A stretch of 61,267 bases of DNA, taken from Promethearchaeota archaeon. GTDB lineage: Archaea; Asgardarchaeota; Lokiarchaeia; Sigynarchaeales; SOKP01. Under the pieces are notes generated by a model. It did no database searches and had not been told where the DNA came from. It was given only the letters and a program-made list of their open reading frames with translations. A program made the translations under genes and the position numbers. The stretch covers positions 1 through 61,267 of the forward strand of contig JAHLWT010000308.1 of assembly GCA_019057775.1 (NCBI GenBank), read 5' to 3'. Below, in pieces: positions 27,033 to 36,162 of the stretch (position 1 is its first letter; the number at the start of each line of letters is the position of its first letter).

Positions 27033-28552
27033 CACTCACTTTGCAATTGAGCTTGAATAACAGTATTGCAATTATCAAGAAATATATCAACTTTGTCCAA
27101 GGGTATTTTTGTTCCCGCTGCGGGAGGATGACCTCCGCCCAATACATCTAAACCTGAGAGATCGCAAGCATCTCTAATTGCTTTTGACAGATTTATGCCT
27201 TTTTTTACAATCTTCTCATGAGCTCTTCCTGAAACTTTATAAACCTTCTCATCTTTTCTCTCAGCCAAGCCAAAAATCGGTTTTGATTTGTCAACTCCTT
27301 TATATTTATCAAAAATCAACATAGAAGATATCGTTCCTATTATACTCTCTGGGATAATATCTTCTCCAAAAAAAAATTGTATATATTCTTTTTGCTGAAT
27401 TTTATGGTTATCATGGATCCATGAAAGGCTCTTTGATAACGTCTTTTTGTAATCTCTTAAGATCTCTTGAGATTTTTTATAAGACCTATTTCTATCACCC
27501 ATCCCTATTGCAATTCCTACAGAAGCAAAATTATTACGACCACAAGCATTTAAAAGATTAGAAAACTCAGAAGCATCATGAAGTTCTGAACCTTTAACTT
27601 CGTTGGTTAATAAATACCTATTAATTATTAATTTTTTAGTTATAATATTAGGCTCTATACCGAGTTTCAATGATGAATACTCTATTATTGCTGAAGAGAT
27701 TTTCTGTTTTTCTTCTTGCTTTAATTCATGTAGACTCTTTATTGTTCCATCTAAATTTTCTATTAAAATTCCTAACGATTGTAAGAAAATTAATGTTTTA
27801 TTTACATCTTTTGTTAACCCGGGTAAACTAATATCATTTGAATATGCAATCGCTTCATTTATAGGTTTTATTGAAGAGAAATTTAAATCATTCTTCACTT
27901 CAATTAATTTATTATGAATTGCATCTTCTAAAATTAATGTATTTAAACCCTGAAACGACTTATTTGGACCTTGATTTTGAATATCTCCTATTGCTCCTAC
28001 AATTGCAATAGGGGAGAGATCAATATTATTTTTATTTAGACATTTTGCAAAATAATAACACATTCCTGCTCCTGAGACCTCTTGACTTCCATCAATTCCA
28101 AAAAAATAAGGATTGATGTGCCAACCATGTGTTTCATGGTAAATTTGCATAATTAAATTAGTATCGTTTTTGTCTGAAATTTTCTGAGGTAAATGATGAT
28201 CAAGGATTAGAAAAGAATTAAAATCTTTTTTGTTGATTAATTCTCTTTGAAGTTCTAAGTATTGACCACTTCCAAAATCCGAAAAGATGATAAAACTTTC
28301 ATTATTAGTTATATTTTTTGAGATTTTTACAATTTCTTCTTTCTCTAATTGTCTGAGAGTTGTGATTTGGAAAGGAATTTCTTCACGAAGAAAACTTTTC
28401 CCTAGGATTGCGCCTGAACTTAGTCCATCAGCATCCAAATGCGTATAGATTCGAACAATTGAGTTGTTCTCTTTGAGATGATGAAGAAAATCATTTTTTA
28501 TAGTCGCGAGGTTAGCATTTAACTTTTCTAAAGAAAGCGATAAATCAACCAT
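27032..28552 (-). CDS. DHH-family phosphoesterase (archaeal RecJ/GAN-like)
   Basis: The 506-residue protein has the DHH motifs in order: IYTHLDADGLSSG (35-47), IFSDFGSGQ, LILDHHLP, IVGAIGDIQNQG, and a C-terminal DHHA1 domain ending with LGGGHPPAAG. It is the archaeal RecJ-like type, which includes the GINS-associated nuclease GAN and RecJ1/2, that is 5'-3' or 3'-5' DNA or RNA exonucleases working at the replication fork or in repair. The metal-binding residues are all present, so it should be active. Which of the archaeal subtypes it is cannot be settled here. It diverges from mch. Confidence 0.88.
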   Translation of the reverse strand: MVDLSLSLEKLNANLATIKNDFLHHLKENNSIVRIYTHLDADGLSSGAILGKSFLREEIPFQITTLRQLEKEEIVKISKNITNNESFIIFSDFGSGQYLELQRELINKKDFNSFLILDHHLPQKISDKNDTNLIMQIYHETHGWHINPYFFGIDGSQEVSGAGMCYYFAKCLNKNNIDLSPIAIVGAIGDIQNQGPNKSFQGLNTLILEDAIHNKLIEVKNDLNFSSIKPINEAIAYSNDISLPGLTKDVNKTLIFLQSLGILIENLDGTIKSLHELKQEEKQKISSAIIEYSSLKLGIEPNIITKKLIINRYLLTNEVKGSELHDASEFSNLLNACGRNNFASVGIAIGMGDRNRSYKKSQEILRDYKKTLSKSLSWIHDNHKIQQKEYIQFFFGEDIIPESIIGTISSMLIFDKYKGVDKSKPIFGLAERKDEKVYKVSGRAHEKIVKKGINLSKAIRDACDLSGLDVLGGGHPPAAGTKIPLDKVDIFLDNCNTVIQAQLQSE

Positions 28553-28657
28553 TTTTCAATATTAAAAGAAATCTTAAATTCAAAATTAATAAAATATTAT
28601 TATTAAATAATAATAAATACTCAATTAAAAAAAAATAATTTAATAAGGTGAAAATAA

Positions 28658-29653
28658 GTGCTTCACATAGAAATAAATAACCTCGCCAGAAATATCGTTG
28701 AAGAAATAATTCAACATAAAGAAATGTATAAAGCAAACGTTCATAAACTAGAAAATGGAGCCACAATCATAGATATGTCAAATGCTTCTTGGGTTGGAGG
28801 GAAATTGGTAGGAGAAATCTGTATGGGTGGATTGGGGAAGGTAGAATTTACATCCTACAACTTGGATGGAAATTATTTACCAAGTGTTAATGTGTACACC
28901 TCAGAACCAATTATTTCCTGTATGGCATCACAATTAGCAGGGTGGAGTGTGAAATTGAAAAAAGAAGTTGAAAAAGATGGAGTAATAAAAAAAAAAGTTG
29001 TATTTCAATCACTAGGATCGGGGCCTGCTCGGGCAAAGAGCAAGGTAGAAAAATTATTTGAAGAATTGGACTATACAGATAATTCTGATTGCGCTATTAT
29101 CGTTTTTGAGACTCCGAAATTACCAAATGAAGAAGTAATGAACATTGTAGCTAGTAAATGTAATGTTGGTTTAGATAAGACATTTGCAATATATGCGCCT
29201 ACGGCTTGTCTTACAGGATCAATACAAGTAGCTGCTAGAATTGTGGAAACAGGAATTCATAAATTACACGAAATTCACTTTCCTCTAGATGTGATAAAGG
29301 ATGGTTTTGGAACAACTACAATAGCCCCTATAGCCAAAGATGATCTCGGTGCAATGGGACGTACTAATGATTCAATAATTGCCGCAGGTATGACTTATTA
29401 TACTATCGACGTAGAAAAGGAAAAAGAGCAAGATCTTTTTGATTTACTTAAAAAAGCTCCAGCAAACACCTCTAGTAGTTATGGAAAACCATTCATTGAA
29501 ACGTTTAAAGCTGCAAATTATAATTTTTATGATATAGATCCTGGATTATTCGCTCCAGCAGTATACACAATTACAAATATTAAAACAGGAAAAAGTTTAA
29601 CAGTGGGAAAAGTGAATAATGAATTGTTAAAAGAATCTTATGGATTAAACTAA
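28658..29653 (+). CDS. mch: Methenyltetrahydromethanopterin cyclohydrolase
   Basis: The 331-residue protein matches Mch: GATIIDMSNASWVGGKLVGEICMGGLGKVEF near residues 34-64, LGSGPARA, APTACLTGSIQVAARIVETGIHKL, and a C-terminal stretch with GKPFIETFK. It converts 5-formyl-H4MPT to methenyl-H4MPT, the step between Ftr and Mtd, in the cytoplasm. Its start is GTG at 28658, supported by AAGGTG about seven bases upstream. Together with ftr and mtd it gives three consecutive steps of the methyl branch. It diverges from a DHH nuclease gene. Confidence 0.94.
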   Translation: MLHIEINNLARNIVEEIIQHKEMYKANVHKLENGATIIDMSNASWVGGKLVGEICMGGLGKVEFTSYNLDGNYLPSVNVYTSEPIISCMASQLAGWSVKLKKEVEKDGVIKKKVVFQSLGSGPARAKSKVEKLFEELDYTDNSDCAIIVFETPKLPNEEVMNIVASKCNVGLDKTFAIYAPTACLTGSIQVAARIVETGIHKLHEIHFPLDVIKDGFGTTTIAPIAKDDLGAMGRTNDSIIAAGMTYYTIDVEKEKEQDLFDLLKKAPANTSSSYGKPFIETFKAANYNFYDIDPGLFAPAVYTITNIKTGKSLTVGKVNNELLKESYGLN

Positions 29654-29662
29654 AGGAAATGG

Positions 29663-29687
29663 TTTTTTTTATTAAATTAGTTTTTTT
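29663..29687 (+). terminator. Double T-run after mch
   Basis: Two T tracts (eight and seven T) lie ten to 34 bases after the mch stop codon and before the convergent unknown gene. This fits an archaeal oligo-T terminator. Confidence 0.45.
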
Positions 29688-29711
29688 GTTTTATTTATAG
29701 GTGAGAGGAAA

Positions 29712-30851
29712 TCACAAGTTTGTTAATTCTTCTTCATATCTTAAAATTTCATCCATAGAAATATCTCGATCAATTTTTATTTTTTTATGAATTCCTAAGT
29801 ATGCACAAGCTAATCTTGCTGCAGCGGCCACTTCAGCTTTTTTAAGAGTAATAGAGTACTCATCTTGTTGTACATGGTCTTCTTGATACAGTTTTTCTTG
29901 GGATTTATGATCTTGAAATTGAATTACTCTTTCATTTTTCATTGTATATAACAAAGAAGCCATTTTATCAGCAACTTTGAAAGGTAATTGATTTTTAACA
30001 GCTATTCGAATAATATTATTAACATCAAAATAATTTAAAGTTTCATATTTAGCACGAAGATAACTCTTTAGATTTTCTGAGTTTTTCTCACATTCGACCT
30101 CTGTCCAATCATGAATAGCGAGCTTTCTTCTAAAATACATTAACTCCCAATCAATATCAAGTTCTTTCAATAGCTCAAATAATTTATTATCATTAGGTTT
30201 TCTAGATTCTACTATTATATAGAGTTGTAGACCATAATATTTATGTTCTTGTTGAAGAAAAAAGCCTCTTTGCTGCATTGATGCAAGAATTAATACTTTT
30301 ATAGAAAAAATATTTTCAGATACATTTTTTTTTCCACAATTTATGTATATTACATTTCCTTCTTCACTAATATACTCACAATCTAAAAATCCCAATATTC
30401 CTTCTTTGTTTTCATTAATAAAGTCTCTTAACCCACTTAGGGTAGGTTTAATATCATATTTAATTAAATCATTTTCACCGATTGTTACATAATCGTTGTA
30501 ATTGCTACCAATTGCCAATTTTATTGAATTTAATTTTAATTCTTTTTCTGCTCCAAATACCTTTTGGAACGCGTCATTTATCGGGAAAACTTCTTCCTCC
30601 AAGATTTTTAAATCAGCAATTGAGCTCTCATATGGTTCTGGTTCACTCAGCATCTTATTTAATACAGGAGCTTCTGAGGCATCTACTTCAATTTCATATG
30701 ATTTTGTTAAATCTTTTCTTATAATACAGAAAGATCTTTTTTTTTTATTGTAAATTGAGAGTGATGTATTATCATCAAGGACCGCACGGAATTTTTCAAT
30801 GATTTTGCTTTCTGTAGAATCTGAACTAATCCTTCTTCGTCGAATTTTATA
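29712..30851 (-). CDS. Unknown protein; open frame extends 66 codons upstream of any standard start
   Basis: I do not recognise a family. The first ATG (30653) gives 313 residues, but the frame stays open upstream to a TGA at 30852-30854, and those 66 codons read like protein (for example FRAVLDDNTSLSIYNKKR and YEIEVDASEAPV) with AT-rich third positions. No ATG, GTG or TTG occurs in that extension. A run of ten A on the coding strand (30737-30746) and a short A run near 30792 are places where a one-base sequencing error or frameshift could have removed the true start, since the sequence further upstream reads well in another frame. The rest has no membrane segment and ends with a helical ARLACAYLGIHKKIKIDRD. 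Confidence is in the gene, not in the start. Confidence 0.65.
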   Translation of the reverse strand, partial: YKIRRRRISSDSTESKIIEKFRAVLDDNTSLSIYNKKKRSFCIIRKDLTKSYEIEVDASEAPVLNKMLSEPEPYESSIADLKILEEEVFPINDAFQKVFGAEKELKLNSIKLAIGSNYNDYVTIGENDLIKYDIKPTLSGLRDFINENKEGILGFLDCEYISEEGNVIYINCGKKNVSENIFSIKVLILASMQQRGFFLQQEHKYYGLQLYIIVESRKPNDNKLFELLKELDIDWELMYFRRKLAIHDWTEVECEKNSENLKSYLRAKYETLNYFDVNNIIRIAVKNQLPFKVADKMASLLYTMKNERVIQFQDHKSQEKLYQEDHVQQDEYSITLKKAEVAAAARLACAYLGIHKKIKIDRDISMDEILRYEEELTNL

Positions 30852-31036
30852 TCAACTAGTTATAAAAATTAAGTTTTTACTATTAATTAATTTATAAAAT
30901 TTGTATCTTAAAATTTTATCTAAAATTTATAATAGAATTTTTTATATTTAAATTATAAAATATAACACCTTTAAAAGCAAGTGATTTTTCTAAATTATTG
31001 AAGATATGAATGTGAACTGCATTAAATTAATGACTT

Positions 31037-31216
31037 TTATTCTAATTCATCTTCTAAGAAGAATTTATCATCTTTTTTTATGTAGGTAATAGTACTTCCA
31101 AAGTTATTACGTACGGTATATTTATCTCCTTGGACATCTAAAATCTCGATAGAATATGATAATCTTCTTTTGATTAAAATTTCTTCAATAATCTTTTTTT
31201 CTTCTTTAAAATCCAT
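31037..31216 (-). CDS. Small hypothetical protein (59 aa)
   Basis: A short gene with ATG at 31216 and TAA at 31037-31039. The product has a helical start (MDFKEEKKIIEEILIKRR) and then beta-like stretches (YSIEILDVQGDKYTVRNNFGSTITYIKK), ending with an acidic tail. This order of charged helix then alternating hydrophobic strands looks like a real small domain and not like random translation. Codon use is as in its neighbours. No ribosome binding site is visible. It is on the same strand as the unknown gene that follows about 185 bases downstream, and may share its transcript. Confidence 0.55.
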   Translation of the reverse strand: MDFKEEKKIIEEILIKRRLSYSIEILDVQGDKYTVRNNFGSTITYIKKDDKFFLEDELE

Positions 31217-31751
31217 AATTTTAAGTTATATTGCAAATCAAAATAATTTTATTATTTTTACAGATTAGTTTTATATTCATTAAATTAAAATATTGAAGTT
31301 ACTATAATAAATTCTCGTTCGTTACGAATTAGGGAAAGGTAGAAGAAAAATAAGTGTTATCTAATCATTAAAATATAATACAAAAACGCGATTCTAGATA
31401 TAAATATGAGAGTTTATATTCGCTATTATTTATCCATTTCAATTTCTTCTATATTTTAAATATATAAAATTTCAGAGATTTTAATCTAAAATTTAAGCTA
31501 TGAGGTTATTATTCTAAATATCTGTAGCCAAATATTTTGAATCTCTCATTAGATAAGCTTTAAATTCAATATAAAATAGATTAATTAAACATAAAGTTTT
31601 TAGGTCTTATTAAAAAATCGAATTTTTTTTATTAAATATTACATCTTTTTATATAAAACATGTATTTAATTATATAAACCAAGCTTTTAATTAACAAGTA
31701 ATTTCTGAGGAAAATAGGAGATACAACGTTCTTTCTTATTTATGAATCATC
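31217..31751. other. Long AT-rich spacer (535 bp) without a gene
   Basis: I see no convincing coding frame, tRNA or repeat here. An archaeal TATA-like string (TTTATATAAAA) lies about 100 bases before the GT4 gene, so this spacer probably holds its promoter and a leader of up to about 75 bases with GGAG near 31717. An ATG at 31742 runs only five codons to a stop and is not taken as the start. Confidence 0.5.
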
Positions 31752-33002
31752 ATGGCTAAATCAAAACTAGAGATTGGATTTTTCAGTTCAATGTATTCAC
31801 AAGTCAATGGTACTGCAATTGCTTGTAGAAATCTTGCTGAAGGTATTGCAAAATACACTGGACATAATGTACATGTTTACGCTCCTGGAATACAAAAACC
31901 TAAAACCAAAACTAAAAATCTACATTTACATAACTTTTTTGGTGCCAGAATATCTCCAAAGACGGGTTTTGTATTAAGTTTTCCAATACATAAATACTTT
32001 TTTTGCCCACATGATTATCTGGATATTGCTCATATTCACACACATGCAACTTTTGGATCAATGGCGATTAATTGGGCCAAGTATTTAGGAATTCCGATGG
32101 CTGGAACTCATAATTCTCCATTATCTTTCTATACTACACAATATATCCCTGTTTTTGGTAAGCTTCTTTCAAGGATGGATTGGGTTTGGCGTTATGAACG
32201 CCATGTACTAGATAAATACGATTTAGTTTCAGTCCCCACAAAGTCAAAGAAAAATTTGCTTAGAAAGCAAAGGTTCAAAGAACCTATTATGTGTATGACT
32301 AATGGAATTAATGACTTATATTACAATGATTTACACGAAAATGGTATTCGAGACAAATATAATTTAAACAGTAGGAAGATTCTTCTATATGCTTCAAGAT
32401 TATCACCAGAAAAACATCAATTAAGCGTAATCAAGGCGTTTAAAAAGATACATAAAGAAGTACCGGACTCACAATTAGTTCTCGTTGGTAGTGATGGACC
32501 ATCATCTGGACATGTTAAAAAATTGATAAAGAAGAAACATTATAAAGATTCTGTATCATACTTAGGCCGTGTTCCCTTTAATGATTTATTGAAATTATAT
32601 AATACTGCTGATATTAGCTGTTTATGGTCATGGATAGAAGCAGAAGGATTAGTTCTAATTGAATCCATGGCTCAAGGAACCCCTACAATAGGCTCCAATA
32701 GTTGCGGCATTTCCGATGTGATAAGACATGGACAAACAGGCTACCTTGCTAATAATTTACAAGATTTCAGAGAAAAAGTCATAAAGTTATTAAAAGATGA
32801 TGATCTTCGAAAAGAAATGGGTAAGAATGCGAAGCAGGTAGCACAAAGTTATAAAATCAGCAATGTTGCTAAGACATGGGTTAAACTCTATTCATTTATA
32901 ATTAATGAACTTTATCCGCTTAGATACTATAAGAAGGAAAGGAAACAAAGAGTTAATTTGGTTAAGGAGTTCCTTCAAGAATTACCTGCAGCTTCTTTCT
33001 AA
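31752..33002 (+). CDS. GT4-family glycosyltransferase
   Basis: The 416-residue protein has the two Rossmann-like halves of family GT4. The N-terminal half starts IGFFSSMYSQVNGTAIACRNLAEGI and has IAHIHTHATFG; the C-terminal half has ILLYASRLSPEKH, LVLVGSDGPSSG and the EX7E-type motif in WIEAEGLVLIESMAQGTP. This fits retaining transferases that use nucleotide-activated sugars, such as diacylglycerol glucosyltransferase or PimB-like enzymes that sugar a lipid head group. The acceptor is unknown; a membrane lipid is a reasonable guess. There is no membrane segment. It converges with the archaemetzincin gene. Confidence 0.88.
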   Translation: MAKSKLEIGFFSSMYSQVNGTAIACRNLAEGIAKYTGHNVHVYAPGIQKPKTKTKNLHLHNFFGARISPKTGFVLSFPIHKYFFCPHDYLDIAHIHTHATFGSMAINWAKYLGIPMAGTHNSPLSFYTTQYIPVFGKLLSRMDWVWRYERHVLDKYDLVSVPTKSKKNLLRKQRFKEPIMCMTNGINDLYYNDLHENGIRDKYNLNSRKILLYASRLSPEKHQLSVIKAFKKIHKEVPDSQLVLVGSDGPSSGHVKKLIKKKHYKDSVSYLGRVPFNDLLKLYNTADISCLWSWIEAEGLVLIESMAQGTPTIGSNSCGISDVIRHGQTGYLANNLQDFREKVIKLLKDDDLRKEMGKNAKQVAQSYKISNVAKTWVKLYSFIINELYPLRYYKKERKQRVNLVKEFLQELPAASF

Positions 33003-33014
33003 TTCATTTAGATA

Positions 33015-33761
33015 CTAAAAATTGTGGTTATTTCTAATTTTTAATAACTTAGTTTTACACTTATCACATAAGTCTAAAGATTTACTATCAATGTCGTGTA
33101 CATTGTTTGAGAAACACATAACACACAAACTCTCTTGACAATGATCAGAACCTATTATCATGTGTCCTACCTCATGGATAATCTCTTTGAATACTCTTTC
33201 TTCAAATTGGGCATTAATTCTTCTTCTTTCAGGAAAATACTCTTTCAATTTTAATGTGGATACAACACTACACCGATGTTTTAAATGTGTTTCTCCAAAT
33301 AAAAACAGGATATTATCATCGCTACTTGAGTATATTGGGAGATCAGTGAGTGAAATTATCATTCCAAGATTTTCTTCGTTCCTTTTGTTTATAAGAATTT
33401 GATAGAATTTATTAGTCGGATGCATTTTAATAACATCAGATGATTTTTTCATGTCTTTGTATTCCTTTTTCACACCTTTGGAGAAGAGCTCATTTGTAAA
33501 ATTGAATTCACCTAGATTTCTAATACCAAAAAAAAATGAGTCGAAAGTTTGATTTAGATGAACTTTAATTTTTTCAAATAAAGGATCAATAGAAGCTCCA
33601 TAAAAAAGAATTCCTAGATGAGATGGGAAAAGTAGCTTAACTGGTATTTCATCAATTAATTCAAATTCTTCAGAGTAAGAAATTCCTATTCGAGAGATTA
33701 ATCGTTTTAACTTATTTTTGTATCTTCTTATTTTTTGTACATATCTTTGAAGTTTTGGCAT
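33015..33761 (-). CDS. amzA: Archaemetzincin family zinc protease
   Basis: The 248-residue protein carries a metzincin-type site HEVGHMIIGSDHC (196-208) and the downstream cysteines of archaemetzincins (C208, C213, CVM, C232 and C235 in CDKC), which bind a second zinc. The family consensus is HExxHxxGxxHC; here one extra residue separates the second histidine from the glycine, giving HExxHxxxGxxHC. The Met of the Met-turn (M215) is present. Archaemetzincins are aminopeptidases or proteases of unknown natural substrate. A basic N-terminal region (1-25) is longer than in many members. The gene converges with the GT4 gene and diverges from the presenilin-like gene. Confidence 0.88.
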   Translation of the reverse strand: MPKLQRYVQKIRRYKNKLKRLISRIGISYSEEFELIDEIPVKLLFPSHLGILFYGASIDPLFEKIKVHLNQTFDSFFFGIRNLGEFNFTNELFSKGVKKEYKDMKKSSDVIKMHPTNKFYQILINKRNEENLGMIISLTDLPIYSSSDDNILFLFGETHLKHRCSVVSTLKLKEYFPERRRINAQFEERVFKEIIHEVGHMIIGSDHCQESLCVMCFSNNVHDIDSKSLDLCDKCKTKLLKIRNNHNF

Positions 33762-33839
33762 TTACAGAATAAATAATGTGATTTGTTCTTATAAATTTCT
33801 TTCTAATAACATAAATTTGATTAATCTGATTTAATATTA

Positions 33840-33850
33840 GGTATATAAAG
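33840..33850 (+). promoter_or_regulatory. Putative TATA box for the presenilin-like gene
   Basis: GGTATATAAAG lies about 56 bases before the ATG at 33906, in the divergent spacer with the archaemetzincin gene. It resembles archaeal TATA elements with a flanking G. Confidence 0.4.
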
Positions 33851-33905
33851 CATTATTAATAAGAATTAAAATTTAACACAATATTAGAAATTAGCATTCA
33901 GAATA

Positions 33906-34913
33906 ATGAACGATATATCAGAAAACTCACCAAACAATGATGTAGAAGCCAAAGAAGTTGTAAAAAAAGATTTTATCCCTCATTTCTTTCCAACATATAC
34001 TACAAAGAGAAAATTGTACCCTATTCCGATAATTATTGTAGTTTTAATTGCAGGAATTTTAGCTTACTTGACATACTTTGAAGCAGGAATCCAGATTGAT
34101 GGCGGTTATTTTTCAGAGAGCGAAATGGGTGTTTTAGGAGGTGTTTTGAATGGACTAATTTATACGCTTTTTGCAGGAGTTTCAGCATTCATAATCATCT
34201 TTATAATAAAGAAAAAGGGAATAGGATTCTTAATGTATATTTTTGGATTCACTTTTGGTTTGGTTATTTTTTTCCAAACATGGTTTTTTGGAGAAATAAT
34301 AATATGGGTGTTATTTTCTAGAATACCTAATCTATTTTATATATTCTATTTTGAATTAATTTTTCTGACAGCTATTCTTACTATTTTCATGATTTATCGA
34401 TATTTTACTTCTAGATCAATTAAAACAAAAAATTTTATTGTAATATATGTAGGTCTGTTAATTGGCGCATCAATGGGTGTTTTTATGCCTCTTTGGACGA
34501 CGTTAGCAATTTTAATCGGAATATCTTGCTGGGATATATTTGCTGTGCTTTATAAACATGGTCCTATTAAACAGTTGATAGATATTGCTTCAAAACCTGA
34601 AGAAGGGGGTGATATTTCAGACGATGATCTAAAAGATAAGATTAAAAGTGGTGAATATGAGTATGATACTTCCAAACTCGAAATTGGAATAGGTGATTTG
34701 GCTTTCTATAGCATGCTCACCTCTAGTGCACTTGTTCAAACTAATAATGTATTGATAATGATCTTAACAGCCATAGCTATAATCATTGGAACAGGAATCA
34801 CAATTTCAGCATTAAAAAGAAATAAATTATTACCCGGCTTACCTATATCGATTTTTCTTGGAATTGGTACAATGATGTTATCCTGGTATTTTTTGGCTGT
34901 TGTACTAGCCTAA
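33906..34913 (+). CDS. Presenilin/signal-peptide-peptidase-like intramembrane aspartyl protease (A22 family)
   Basis: The 335-residue protein has eight to nine hydrophobic segments and the three hallmarks of GXGD proteases: an aspartate in CWDIFAVL (D210), a GIGD motif in EIGIGDLAFYSM (D264), and a PxL-like LPGLPIS (310-313). The two aspartates lie in neighbouring segments with a hydrophilic loop (about 222-256) between them, as in presenilin and SPP. It should cut membrane-spanning peptides within the lipid bilayer, for example remnant signal peptides. The N-terminal 35 residues are hydrophilic and could be cytoplasmic. It lies 37 bases before a hydroxyacyl-CoA dehydrogenase gene on the same strand. 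Confidence 0.85.
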   Translation: MNDISENSPNNDVEAKEVVKKDFIPHFFPTYTTKRKLYPIPIIIVVLIAGILAYLTYFEAGIQIDGGYFSESEMGVLGGVLNGLIYTLFAGVSAFIIIFIIKKKGIGFLMYIFGFTFGLVIFFQTWFFGEIIIWVLFSRIPNLFYIFYFELIFLTAILTIFMIYRYFTSRSIKTKNFIVIYVGLLIGASMGVFMPLWTTLAILIGISCWDIFAVLYKHGPIKQLIDIASKPEEGGDISDDDLKDKIKSGEYEYDTSKLEIGIGDLAFYSMLTSSALVQTNNVLIMILTAIAIIIGTGITISALKRNKLLPGLPISIFLGIGTMMLSWYFLAVVLA

Positions 34914-34950
34914 TTTACTATTTTGTAGAAGTATAAATGAGTAATTTATT

Positions 34951-36138
34951 ATGGAAGAACTGGTAAAGTTAAAAACTATTGCCATTATTGGTGCTGGTAC
35001 TATGGGTGCTGAAATAGCTCAAGTTGCGTTGATGGGTGGTTTTAAACCAGTTATTTTGAATGACTTAGATAATACAATTCTAAAAAGAGCGGCATCAAAG
35101 ATTGAAGATGGATTAAAAAAACTCGCAGCTAAAAAACGGTTAAAAGAAGGTTTTACACCTTCTAATATAATGGAAAATCTTATAATTGAAACTGATCTAC
35201 AAAAAGCAGTATCAGGAGCAGATTTTATTATTGAAGCAATTCCTGAAATCATGAGCCTAAAACAAGATCTGTTTGAAGATTTAGGTAAATATTCTCCCGA
35301 GCATGCAATATTAGCAACTAATACGTCAACAATGAGCATTACTAAAATAGCATCAGCTTCGGGAAAACCAGATAAAGTAATTGGTTGCCATTTTTTTACT
35401 CCAATTGTAGTTCTTAGATTAATTGAAATTATTAAGGGAAGTAAAACCTCAGAAAAAACTGTAGAAATTACAAAAAATATCTGCCAAAAACTTCCTGCTC
35501 TAAAAGGTAAAAGATTTCTCCCTCTACTCACAAAGGAAAGTCCTGGTTTTATTGTCAATCGATTAATTATAGGAACAAGCCTATATTTAAATTGGCTCCT
35601 TGATCACGCAATGGAAAAGAAAATTCCCTTGGGATATATAGATGCTGACGTAGAATCCTTGATGGAAATAGGACCTTTCGAGAAATGGGATTATTTAGGT
35701 CTTGATGTTATTTTTAACGTTTTGAATTATTTTAATAAAAAAGTCTCTCCTGAATTTTCTCCTGGAAAAACTTTGACAAAACTAGTAAATGAGGGGAAAT
35801 TAGGAAGAAAAACAGGGAAAGGACTTTTTGAATGGATTGAAGGAAAATCAGTATTAGATAAGACTAAGCAAGCTAATTTATTTGATATAGATCTTTTTAT
35901 GGCAATTCAACTAAATGAAGGATGTAGGCTGTTAGAAGAAGGAATTGTCTCTAATTATAAGACGATAGATGATACCATGATGGCAGGAATGGATATGCCA
36001 GGCCCATTTGGAGCTGGAAAAAGAAATTACCAGAAATGGACGGAAATTTTAGAAGATTTTGTTGAAAAATCAGGTTTGAACTATTTAACACCCTGCAATT
36101 TAATGAAATCTGGTAAATTTCTTGAAATGAGAAAATAA
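34951..36138 (+). CDS. 3-hydroxyacyl-CoA dehydrogenase
   Basis: The 395-residue protein has an NAD-binding Rossmann domain with IAIIGAGTMGAEIAQVALMGG (residues about 10-30) and the family motif VIGCHFFTPIVVLRLIEIIKG, where the histidine and glutamate serve in catalysis, then the helical 3HCDH C-terminal domain. It oxidises L-3-hydroxyacyl-CoA to 3-ketoacyl-CoA with NAD+, a beta-oxidation step. A stretch ESLMEIGPFEKWDYLGLDV and FGAGKRNYQKW agree with the family. It is followed 24 bases later by a small winged-helix-like protein on the same strand, perhaps a regulator. Confidence 0.92.
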   Translation: MEELVKLKTIAIIGAGTMGAEIAQVALMGGFKPVILNDLDNTILKRAASKIEDGLKKLAAKKRLKEGFTPSNIMENLIIETDLQKAVSGADFIIEAIPEIMSLKQDLFEDLGKYSPEHAILATNTSTMSITKIASASGKPDKVIGCHFFTPIVVLRLIEIIKGSKTSEKTVEITKNICQKLPALKGKRFLPLLTKESPGFIVNRLIIGTSLYLNWLLDHAMEKKIPLGYIDADVESLMEIGPFEKWDYLGLDVIFNVLNYFNKKVSPEFSPGKTLTKLVNEGKLGRKTGKGLFEWIEGKSVLDKTKQANLFDIDLFMAIQLNEGCRLLEEGIVSNYKTIDDTMMAGMDMPGPFGAGKRNYQKWTEILEDFVEKSGLNYLTPCNLMKSGKFLEMRK

Positions 36139-36162
36139 CAAGCTGGAAACTACAAAACGCGT

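Noticed and set aside
31742..31759. ATG at 31742 as the start of the GT4 gene
   Set aside because: That frame ends after five codons; the ATG at 31752 opens the real frame directly before the family N-terminus.
35019..35558. Minus-strand frame of 179 codons
   Set aside because: It is opposite the hydroxyacyl-CoA dehydrogenase, whose motifs are all in frame; the shadow has none.
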